In this document: positions 1-7,495 of the stretch, piece by piece
Layout: each line of letters opens with the position of its first letter
Numbering within the stretch: the stretch's first letter is position 1
Assembly (NCBI GenBank): GCA_964646425.1
Contig: CAZYEI010000024.1
Span: 1 to 22,358 of the forward strand
Direction of reading: 5' to 3'
Length of the DNA stretch: 22,358 bases
Source of the DNA: CAZYEI01 sp964646425
GTDB lineage: Bacteria; Bacillota_I; Bacilli_A; RFN20; JAISJY01
The notes under the pieces: generated by a model
Told to the model about the DNA's origin: nothing
Database searches by the model: none
Seen by the model: only the letters and a program-made list of their open reading frames with translations
Position numbers and translations under genes: made by a program

Positions 1-77
1 ATTGTGGTACTATTGTAGATTTATGGACTACAGGTACAAATGGCGTTATTATTCCCAAAAAAGAAGAAATAGAATAA
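1..77 (+). CDS. 3' end of an unrecognised protein (partial)
   Basis: An open frame enters from the left edge (frame starting at base 3) and ends with TAA at 75-77, leaving 24 residues that include TIVDLWTTGTNGVIIPKK and a charged tail. The fragment is too short to assign to a family. It reads the same way as the following genes. It could be a chance frame, but it has no internal stop and ends in a charged tail as real proteins often do. Confidence 0.35.
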   Translation, partial: CGTIVDLWTTGTNGVIIPKKEEIE

Positions 78-116
78 GTAATAAAAGTAGGTAAGATAAA
101 ATGATATGATACTTCT

Positions 117-202
117 AAAGTAGATAAATAAAATAATTAAAAAGGAATAATAATCCCTTAGGGGATTTTCTACCTCGAGATTATCAAATCTACTTTGGAG
201 GT
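117..202 (+). promoter_or_regulatory. Folded leader with ribosome-site-sequestering hairpin, upstream of a dead gene
   Basis: Two mutually exclusive folds can be read. In one, AAAGTAGAT (117-125) pairs with ATCTACTTT (188-196) and encloses AATCCC/GGGATT (152-157 with 162-167). In the other, ACCTC (172-176) pairs with GAGGT (198-202), which is the ribosome site itself, and AGATT (178-182) pairs with AATCT (187-191). This sequestor/antisequestor layout is typical of riboswitches, but I do not recognise the aptamer. The GGGGATTTTCT part could simply be the terminator of the upstream gene. The downstream gene is a pseudogene, so the element may be a relic. Confidence 0.35.
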
Positions 203-209
203 ATTTTTT

Positions 210-761
210 ATGAATTTATGTTATACTTAATTTGAATAATGGAGAGAACATTATGGAGATGAGTGCAAAAAATCAGTGTTAGAATAACTTGGAAAAATAA
301 AAATAGATTACATTAATTTATGCACTTTCACAAGATTTAAAACGATGGTTAATTAAATTGAAACTCATCACTATTTCAATGAGAAGAAGGTAATAGATGG
401 ATGAAAATATCAAGCGTTGATATCATTTGGAGAAGGAAGAAGGTGCTTATTTTCCAATGAAATTTTAGAACAAATTGGAAAAAAGTATCATAAAACACCA
501 CCGCAAGTGATGCTTAGATGGGCTATTCAAAGAAATATTGTTGTATTGCCTAAATCAGTTCATATTGAAAGAATGAAACAAAATATTGATGTATTTGATT
601 TTGAACTTTCAAACGAAGATATTAATTTAATCAAAAAATTAGATACAAACACAAGTTCTTTCTTTTCACATCAAGATCCTAATATGGTTGAGTGGTTTTA
701 TAAAATGGTAGAAGAAAGAAAAAATAATAATTATTATAATAAAGAGAAGAAAAATTGGTAA
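210..761 (+). pseudogene. Aldo/keto reductase, decayed (deletions and frameshifts)
   Basis: The intact part (about 411-761) encodes the C-terminal third of an aldo/keto reductase. It has the (Q)A-x-x-FGEG turn, the stretch KTPPQVMLRWAIQRNIVVLPKS, and the ERMKQNIDVFDFELSNEDI helix, which contains residues used for NADPH binding in this family. Upstream, family-like pieces lie in different frames and are broken by stops. A start with GGAGG lies at 197-210. A K-S-V-L-E ... L-G-K-x-K-x-D-Y-I-like stretch lies at about 265-320. An IETH(P)YFN...EKVID(W)MK-like stretch lies at about 355-410. A working member needs about 840 bp; only about 550 remain, so there are deletions as well as frameshifts. 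Any short protein starting at TTG 417 would lack the Asp-Tyr-Lys-His catalytic residues and most of the barrel. Confidence 0.85.
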
Positions 762-775
762 AGGAGAATATATGT

Positions 776-1330
776 ATGAGAAAAAATTTAGGAGTTAAGA
801 CATTTATTTACCCTCAACCTGTGTTAATTATAGGTACATATGATAAAGATGGTAAAGCTAATGCAATGAATGCTGCTTGGGGAATGATTGCTGATTATGA
901 TAAAGTAATTGTTTGTTTAGCTAATCATAAAACAACAGAAAATATAGAAGTTAATAATGAATTTACAATTTCAATCGGAGAAGAAAAATATGTTACTGAA
1001 TGTGATTATGTTGGAATAGTGTCTCAAAATAGTGAACCAAATAAAATGGAAAAATCAGGTTTTACTACAACTAAAGCTGAACATGTAAATGCACCGATAA
1101 TTAATGAATTATCATTATGTTTAGAATGTAGATTATTAAAAATTTTAGAGGGTGAACTATATTTAGCAGAGATTGTAAATGTAAATGCAGATGAAAAAAT
1201 ACTTGATAAAAACAATAATATTTCATTAAGTAAATTTTTTCCAATTAGTTATGACCCATCTACTCATGGTTATTATAAAGTTATCGAAAGAGTTGGTAAT
1301 GCTTTTAAAGATGGTCAAAAATTAAAATAG
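776..1330 (+). CDS. Flavin reductase-like, FMN-binding split-barrel protein
   Basis: This 184-aa protein matches the flavin reductase-like family (split beta-barrel that binds FMN and reduces flavin or a substrate with NAD(P)H in the cytoplasm). The visible family signs are the N-terminal YPQPVLIIGTYDKDGKANAMNAAW segment (written here as the family's P-x-P-x-x-(I/V)-x-(S/T) opening), the H-x-T-x-x-N-I helix, and the late FFPISYDPSTHGYYKV segment. ATG 776 is chosen because AAGGAG (762-766) sits 9-10 bases upstream; the in-frame TTG at 755 lies inside the end of the decayed reductase and has no ribosome site. The redox partner and substrate cannot be read from the sequence. It may once have formed a unit with the aldo/keto reductase. 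Confidence 0.8.
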   Translation: MRKNLGVKTFIYPQPVLIIGTYDKDGKANAMNAAWGMIADYDKVIVCLANHKTTENIEVNNEFTISIGEEKYVTECDYVGIVSQNSEPNKMEKSGFTTTKAEHVNAPIINELSLCLECRLLKILEGELYLAEIVNVNADEKILDKNNNISLSKFFPISYDPSTHGYYKVIERVGNAFKDGQKLK

Positions 1331-1345
1331 TAAATATATATTTAA

Positions 1346-1428
1346 GAGGTATAATACTATAATGTACTTAATCTTAAAAGTTAGACTAACCGAAATTGTT
1401 AAGTACATAATTATACCTTTTAGTTTTT
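1346..1428 (+). terminator. Long interrupted hairpin, probable terminator
   Basis: AGGTATAAT (1347-1355) pairs with ATTATACCT (1410-1418), and ATGTACTTAA (1362-1371) pairs with TTAAGTACAT (1399-1408). The loop is 27 bases and the stem is followed by TTTAGTTTTTATT. It sits just after the flavin reductase gene, so it most simply ends that transcript. It is longer than usual for an intrinsic terminator and could also be a small mobile inverted repeat. Confidence 0.5.
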
Positions 1429-1465
1429 ATTAAGTATTAATTATATAGGTTATTGGAGGATGTTG

Positions 1466-2005
1466 ATGGTATTACAAAAAGTTACAAAAGAAGTTTGGTA
1501 CTGGGAAAAATTAAATATTCTTGCTAAGGAAGCCTTTCCTCCGAAAGAATATTTAGCACCAAGTAGTTTAATTGAAATGGCAAATGTGGACGATTTTAAT
1601 TTTAATGCTTTAATAGATAATAATAAGTTCATTGGATTTATGGTTACTAAAATACATAAAAATCTTTGCTATCTATTCTTTTTGGCCATAGCTAATGAAT
1701 ATCGTTCAAAAGGCTATGGTAGTCAAGCAATTCAATTATTAAAAAAAGAATATCCAGATAAAATACAAGTGGTAGATTTTGAAATGTTAGATAAGAGTTC
1801 AAATAATTATGAACAAAGAAAAAAGCGAAGAGAATTTTATTTAAAAAATGGTTATAAAGAAACTGGATTGTTCTTATCATATTTAGGAATTGATTATGAA
1901 GTGTTCAGTATGAGTGATAAATTTAATGAGAAGATATTCAAAGACATGATGAGTAAAATGAATATTGAAGGATTTAATCCAAAATATTTTGAAAAAGAGA
2001 TTTAA
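1466..2005 (+). CDS. GNAT-family N-acetyltransferase
   Basis: A 179-aa acetyltransferase of the GNAT fold, which moves an acetyl group from acetyl-CoA to an amine. The acetyl-CoA pyrophosphate loop is visible as EYRSKGYGSQAIQLL (R-x-x-G-x-G), preceded by the hydrophobic beta-4 strand LCYLFFLAI. Late in the domain, RREFYLKNGYKETG is the typical last helix and strand (FY-x-x-x-G-(Y/F)). I choose ATG 1466 over ATG 1460 because GGAGG ends at 1459 and would directly abut the earlier ATG. The substrate is unknown. It is followed after 31 bases by a second GNAT gene, probably on the same transcript. Confidence 0.85.
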   Translation: MVLQKVTKEVWYWEKLNILAKEAFPPKEYLAPSSLIEMANVDDFNFNALIDNNKFIGFMVTKIHKNLCYLFFLAIANEYRSKGYGSQAIQLLKKEYPDKIQVVDFEMLDKSSNNYEQRKKRREFYLKNGYKETGLFLSYLGIDYEVFSMSDKFNEKIFKDMMSKMNIEGFNPKYFEKEI

Positions 2006-2036
2006 AATAAGAAAACGGAGCAAAGTAAAATAGATT

Positions 2037-2624
2037 ATGATTAGAAAATATCAAAATAAAGATTTTTATGAAATAAACAAAATTACTGAAGAGTTTTGGA
2101 AAGATGAATTTAAAATGTCTGAAGAATTACAAAAATTTATCTATGATTTTTTGGTGAAATATTACTTGTATGATAATAATATAACATACGTTTATGAATG
2201 TGATAATGAAATTGTAGCTTTTTTATTAGCGCATTTAATTAACGAAAATAATGATGCTCGAAATTATTTTTATAATAATATTGTTTTTTTGAATGATAAT
2301 GATAAGATACTTGCTCAAAATTATTTAGAATATCTTGAATATAATTATAAAATGGTTAAAGAAGTAATGCCTGAAAAATCGGTTTATCTTGGACTAATAG
2401 CAAGTAAAAAGAGGGGAGCAGGAAAAGAATTAATTAATAAATTATTGGCTCATTCAAAAAAATATAATTTGGGTGATATTTATTTATGGACGGATGAAAC
2501 TTGTAATTATTTGTATTATGAAAAAATTGGGTTTGTTTTAAGAAAAAGTTATGATATAAATTTTTTTAATAAAAAAATTAGAACTTTTATTTATTCAATT
2601 AGTAATTCTTTATCAATGAATTAA
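2037..2624 (+). CDS. GNAT-family N-acetyltransferase
   Basis: A 195-aa acetyltransferase-like protein. The N-terminus IRKYQNKDFYEINKITEEFW is the usual first strand and helix of GNAT enzymes; the acetyl-CoA loop is SKKRGAGKELINKLL (residues about 122-136); the C-terminal motif LYYEKIGFVLRKSY matches the family's Y-x-K-x-GF. The ribosome site is weak: CGGAG lies about 16 bases before ATG 2037, so translation may depend on the preceding GNAT gene. The two GNAT proteins are clearly different from each other, so this is not a recent tandem duplication. The substrate is not predictable. Confidence 0.8.
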   Translation: MIRKYQNKDFYEINKITEEFWKDEFKMSEELQKFIYDFLVKYYLYDNNITYVYECDNEIVAFLLAHLINENNDARNYFYNNIVFLNDNDKILAQNYLEYLEYNYKMVKEVMPEKSVYLGLIASKKRGAGKELINKLLAHSKKYNLGDIYLWTDETCNYLYYEKIGFVLRKSYDINFFNKKIRTFIYSISNSLSMN

Positions 2625-2644
2625 TAAAAATAACTATTTGTGTG

Positions 2645-2699
2645 TTGACATATTGACAAAAAAAACATTATAATAACTCCATAATTATATATAATTATG
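2645..2699 (+). promoter_or_regulatory. Promoter with 20-bp perfect palindrome at the start site (lipoprotein gene)
   Basis: TTGACA (2645-2650) and TATAAT (2669-2674) are separated by 18 bases, a near-consensus housekeeping promoter. The perfect palindrome CATAATTATATATAATTATG covers 2680-2699, where transcription would start. Its position suggests an operator for a dimeric repressor, although a long AT palindrome could arise by chance in such AT-rich DNA. The gene start (ATG 2746) follows, with AGGAAAGGGG as the ribosome site. Confidence 0.65.
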
Positions 2700-2745
2700 A
2701 TGTAAATTGAATCATAATATATTAATTATAGGAAAGGGGATATAT

Positions 2746-5700
2746 ATGATAAGTTTTAAGAAAATATTGATTGCTAGCTTATCACTTGTGCTTTTTGGAA
2801 CTACTTTAGTTGCTTGTGGTGGAACAAATTCTTCTGTATCGACAAACAGTGATTTTACAAGTAATTCTACTTCAAGTAATAATTCATCAAGTTCGAGTAT
2901 TAGTTCAAGTGTTAGCTCATCAAGTACAATGAGTTCTTCAACACATACTCATAGTTATGGCGATTGGAAAATTGTTGATGAACCTACTATGACAACTGTA
3001 GGAGAGGCTATCAAAGAATGTATATGTGGAATGGATACAATTAGGGTTGAGTTGCCAGTGTTAACTGATACTGATACTTGGTCNNNNNNNNNNNNNNNNN
3101 NNNNNNNNNNNNNNNNNNNNNNNNNNNNNNNNNNNNNNNNNNNNNNNNNNNNNNNNNNNNNNNNNNNNNNNNNNNNNNNNNNNTACTTGGTCAATAAAAG
3201 AAAGTGTTGAACCAGATTGTGAAAATGCTGGTTATACTATTTATACATCATTATATGGAGATGTAAGAATTGAACTAAATGCTAAGGGACATAACTTTGG
3301 TGATTGGACTATTGTTTCAAATCCAACATTTGGAAATGAATCAAAGGCGATTATTTCAAGAGAGTGCTTAGCTGATTGCGATGAAGTAGAAACTAAGGAA
3401 GTAGCTGCTCAAAGATTATTAACTACAAAAATTGATGGTAATGTGGATGGCTATTCAACTATTATCGATGTTACTTTTGGTAGTTATACATTTATTTTAA
3501 ATGATAATAATGAATGGGTAAGTAACAATGCTGGTATTGATAGTTCTAGTGCTACAATGAGCTTTACTCCTTCTGTTGATGGAACATTAATGTTTGATGT
3601 TGTAGTTTCTTCGGAAGCAAACTGGGATAAATTTAATTATGCTGGAAATTCATTATCTGGTGAAGATAGTGCTAGTGTTACAATTGAAATGAGTGCAGGT
3701 TTAACATATCAAATTAGTTACTCAAAAGATGGTTCTGGTTCTGGTGGAAATGATAATGCTGTTATTACTAATTTGCGCTTTTCATCAGTTGGTGTAAATG
3801 AAGGAATAGAATATTTTGTTCTTTCATTTGATACAAACGGAGGAAATAGTTTAGAACCTGTTGTAGGAACAAATTCAACAGATGTTGATTGTATGCCTGC
3901 AGATCCTGTTAAAGATAATTATGCATTTGATGGTTGGTATTTAGATGCTGATTTAACTAATGAGTATAATGGAGAACCATTAACTGAAAATACAACAGTT
4001 TATGCAAAATGGGTAGAAACTAAAAAAATTACATTAGTACTAAGTGATGAACTTGATAATCAAATAGTTTTTGCTCGAGTAGATGAAATTCCTGAATTAC
4101 CTTCTCCAAATAGAGAAAAATATAAATTTGAAGGTTGGTATACTACTGAAACATTTGAAGCAGGAACAGAATATGTTCCTACATTGACAACTAATGATAT
4201 AGTGCTATATGCAAAATGGAGTGTTGCTCCAGCTTATTGTGGTACTTACTTTGGATATAATGTTTATGGAGAAAGTTCGGCTGCTATTAATAGTAAGCAA
4301 ACATTAACTATTGATTATGAAGGTGTAATTAGTGGACATAGAACTGGTGTAGTAGTTGCTTTTGATGAAGAAACAGGTATTATTACTTGGAAGGACACCA
4401 AAGACTCAGAAACTGAATATTATATGTATTATGCAAATGGAGTAATTGCTTACGCTTATAATAAAAATAATGATTTACCGTATAATGATATATTCGTATT
4501 TGTAAAAGAAAATATATCTTCAGTAAAAACAATGGCTTTAGTTCAAGATAAACTAGAAAGAATTGTTGAATTTACAACTGATGACAATACTAATAAAATT
4601 GTTTTTGTAAAAGGCAATGAAATATTTGCTGATGTTGTCTTAACAAATATGGATGGTGACAACGTAAGTGTAGCAGATTTGATTGCTAAAAATGTAAGTG
4701 AATTGATTATCTATGATAAAGATGGAAATATCGTTGGTTCATATGCTAAAAATGGCTCATATATGTCTCCAATGGATGGAAATCAAGGAACATATACAAA
4801 TGGAGAAAACACTTTAGTATTAAATGGAGTAGATAAAGCTACATTAAATACTGAAGAAGGAACATATGAAGTAAAAGAAGGATATTTAGCTGTATATGTA
4901 AATAACACATATTATGAAGTAACTTTAGATAAAGGTACAATGGCATATGAAATAGAAATGCCAATGGTAACAATTGAATTTAATGCAGGAGATTTAGCAA
5001 CAGTTGAAACTAAAACTGTAAATAAAAATATCGAAGTAACATTACCAGAACCTACAAATGAAGCATATATTTTTAGAGGTTGGTATTTAGATGCAGAACA
5101 TAATAATGCTGTATCATTAGATTATATCCCAACAGAATCAGTAACTTTATATGCAAAATGGGATGCAAAAGTAACATTAACAATTGTTTATGGTAATGAC
5201 TTAGAAGACTTAGTTTTATATTATGGTATTGGAGATGTGACAGAACCTGTAGTTCCTCCAGTAACAAAAGGAATGGCATTTGAAGGTTGGTATTTAGATG
5301 CAGAATTTGAAACACCATATACAATTGATGAAATTACTGAAAATACTATAATATATTGTAATTGGCAAAAAGCACATGCAATGTATGGTGATTATACAGG
5401 AATAGAAATTTATTATTATAACGAGAGTGGAACAAGTCCACGTTTAGGTCAAAAATTTAATATTACAATTGATGCATATGGTAAAATAAGTGGTTCAAGT
5501 TCTCATGATGGAACAATTACTTCTTATGATCCTGAAACAGGAGTATTTAATTTAGCAAAAGAAAATAGTTATAATGGTCTTGTTCTAAACTATTTTGGTG
5601 TCTATGATGCTACTAGTGGTGTAATAGCTTATGCATATAATACAAATACTGATACAATAGGAAAAGATTTTTATATTATCTTACCTTGCAATGCTATATC

Positions 5701-7114
5701 TATTGATGCATCTAACATTTCATACTGGGATTCGAATTGTGTTTTGATGACTGTTACATTAGATGAATCTACTACAGTTAATATATTTAAATTCAGAGAT
5801 GAAATCTATTATGATGTAACATTTACATCTACAACTGAAGGTGTGACTGCAGGAAATGCTTCAACATATGAAGACCTTAAGATATTTGATTCAACAGAAA
5901 AATTAATTGCAGAATTTGCTCATGATGGAACAACATTAAAGTATTTGGATGGAAATCAAGGAACATATACAAATGGAGAAAACACTTTAGTATTAAATGG
6001 AGTAGATAAAGCTACATTAAATACTGAAGAAGGAACATATGAAGTAAAAGAAGGATATTTAGCTGTATATGTAAATAACACATATTATGAAGTAACTTTA
6101 GATAAAGGTACAATGGCATATGAAATAGAAATGCCAATGGTAACAATTGAATTTAATGCAGGAGATTTAGCAACAGTTGAAACTAAAACTGTAAATAAAA
6201 ATATCGAAGTAACATTACCAGAACCTACAAATGAAGCATATATTTTTAGAGGTTGGTATTTAGATGCAGAACATAATAATGCTGTATCATTAGATTATAT
6301 CCCAACAGAATCAGTAACTTTATATGCAAAATGGGATGCAAAAGTAACATTAACAATTGTTTATGGTAATGACTTAGAAGACTTAGTTTTATATTATGGT
6401 ATTGGAGATGTGACAGAACCTGTAGTTCCTCCAGTAACAAAAGGAATGGCATTTGAAGGTTGGTATTTAGATGCAGAATTTGAAACACCATATACAATTG
6501 ATGAAATTACTGAAAATACTATAATATATTGTAATTGGCAAAAATCTGTTGTTTATTGTGGAAATTATGTTGGAGTAAATGTTTATGGAAATTCTGCTTC
6601 TGGCTCAACTATTTCTGGTGGAACATGGCCTACAAATTTAGTTGTTGATGCTACTGGAAATGTAAGTGGACATCGCAGTGGAAAAGTAATTGAATATGAT
6701 GAATTAACTGGAACATTTATATTAGAGTCTGGCACAACTAAGTATAATGGCTATTATGATGCTGAAAATGGAATATTGGTTTATGCATATAATTCTGGTG
6801 GCGATAGTATGGGATCTGATATATATATCTTCTTTAAAGATGTTACTTCTTTAAAAACTGATGACACACAAGCTTCATATTGGAATAGTGGTTATACTAA
6901 ATTAATGACATTTGATATTTCTAGTAATAAGAAAGTTGATGTTTTATTCTATAATGATAAAATCTATTATGATGTAACATTTGCATCTACAACTGAAGGA
7001 ATAACTACTGCTAATGCATATACTGCTAATGATTTAGTGGTTTATGATGCTAATGGTGAAATTATTGTGTCATTTGTGGCTGGAACAAATGGTTTAGAAG
7101 TTGTAGAAAACTAA
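2746..7114 (+). CDS. Large surface lipoprotein with InlB-type repeats (interrupted by assembly gap)
   Basis: The start is ATG 2746, after AGGAAAGGGG. A lipoprotein signal peptide ends in the lipobox LVAC (Cys24), so the protein should be lipid-anchored on the outside of the membrane. A Ser/Asn-rich spacer follows (about 27-62), then two H-x-(Y/F)GDW-x-IV units with Cys pairs. Next come a beta-rich module (about 197-316), two InlB/Listeria-Bacteroides repeats ending in (V/L)YAKW (about 322-459), and an alternating series: module A1, segment B1, A2, B2, A3. Each B segment holds a GTYTNGENTLVLNG unit and two InlB repeats; B1 and B2 are identical. Removing the Ns and one copy of the 9-bp flank joins both sides in one frame, giving 1419 aa. 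No LPXTG motif or catalytic domain is visible. Adhesion or glycan binding is an inference from the InlB repeats. Confidence 0.8.
3075..3192. other. 100-N assembly gap with duplicated 9-bp flank
   Basis: Exactly 100 Ns (3084-3183) lie between two copies of TACTTGGTC (3075-3083 and 3184-3192). Fixed-length N runs are scaffold joins of unknown size. Collapsing one flank copy plus the Ns removes 109 bases and restores a single open frame (338 + 3922 = 4260 bases), so the true gap is probably zero or negative. Confidence 0.85.
4773..5371 (+). repeat. 599-bp perfect direct repeat, copy 1 (segment B1)
   Basis: Identical by reading to 5946-6544, at an offset of 1173 bp (391 codons, so in frame). It encodes one GTYTNGENTLVLNG unit and two InlB-type repeats. 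Perfect identity even at silent positions means a recent duplication or gene conversion. Confidence 0.95.
5946..6544 (+). repeat. 599-bp perfect direct repeat, copy 2 (segment B2)
   Basis: Second copy of the segment at 4773-5371. The boundaries are sharp: bases 4772/5945 and 5372/6545 already differ. The 574 bp between the copies and the 570 bp after them encode related but strongly diverged modules. Confidence 0.95.
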
Positions 7115-7126
7115 ATATATATTGTG

Positions 7127-7169
7127 AAAAACTCTCGAAGGATGATTTAATCCTTTGAGAGTTTTTTTT
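7127..7169 (+). terminator. Intrinsic terminator of the lipoprotein gene
   Basis: AAAACTCTC...GAGAGTTTT encloses AGGAT/ATCCT and is followed by a run of T. It starts 13 bases after the lipoprotein stop codon. Confidence 0.9.
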
Positions 7170-7197
7170 AAAAAAAGTGAAAAAAATCAATTTTTTA

Positions 7198-7246
7198 TTG
7201 ACTTATGATATTTAGTGGACTTATAATGGTTGCAATTATTATAAGT
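7198..7246 (+). promoter_or_regulatory. Promoter overlapped by a 9+9 bp inverted repeat (peptide/secreted-protein operon)
   Basis: TTGACT (7198-7203) and TATAAT (7222-7227) are separated by 18 bases. The inverted repeat ACTTATAAT (7219-7227) / ATTATAAGT (7238-7246), with a 10-base spacer, covers the -10 box and the likely start site, where a repressor would block transcription. The layout matches the promoter of the upstream lipoprotein gene. The leader to the first start codon (7334) is about 100 bases. Confidence 0.7.
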
Positions 7247-7333
7247 TTATATTTTGAATTAGGAACGACAAATTAATCAAATATAAATTATAATAATATG
7301 CTTTAGAGAAAACTATAGGGAGGAGTGTTTTTT

Positions 7334-7477
7334 ATGTGGAAAAAGGAGTACTCTAAGCCGATTTTAGAAGTATCAGATTTTGGTTTAATTGAAGATGTTG
7401 CTGCATTAAACGTATCTAGTAATGCATTAGATTGGGTTAATGGAACTGGTAACACTGATAGCGTAGAATGGGAATAA
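7334..7477 (+). CDS. 47-aa acidic peptide with Y-x-x-P-x-L N-terminus (RiPP-precursor-like)
   Basis: ATG 7334 follows GGGAGGAG (7318-7325) at good spacing and the frame ends at TAA 7475-7477, 18 bases before the next start. The N-terminus is MWKKEYSKPILEVSDFGL and the C-terminus DWVNGTGNTDSVEWE. The (K)K-x-Y-x-x-P-x-L-x-V pattern resembles leader regions of Firmicutes lasso-peptide precursors, and also a broad class of short uncharacterised peptides in gut Firmicutes. The Ser/Asn/Gly/Asp-rich tail would fit a modified core, but no modification enzyme, RRE protein, protease or exporter is in the window. It has no signal peptide or membrane segment. Strong translation signals and operon position make it a real gene; the function is unknown. 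Confidence 0.7.
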   Translation: MWKKEYSKPILEVSDFGLIEDVAALNVSSNALDWVNGTGNTDSVEWE

Positions 7478-7495
7478 AATAAGGAGAGTGAAAGT

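Noticed and set aside
3443..3445. GTG as the start of the large InlB-repeat protein
   Set aside because: The frame stays open upstream to the gap and joins the lipobox signal peptide once the gap is collapsed; the GTG has no ribosome site.
5073..6497. Two identical 83-codon minus-strand ORFs inside the lipoprotein gene
   Set aside because: They are antisense shadows of the duplicated 599-bp segment, with Leu/His-rich translations and no ribosome sites.
4773..6544. CRISPR array or insertion sequence explaining the repeats
   Set aside because: There are just two 599-bp copies, in frame within a protein gene, with no short regular repeats, no transposase and no terminal inverted repeats.
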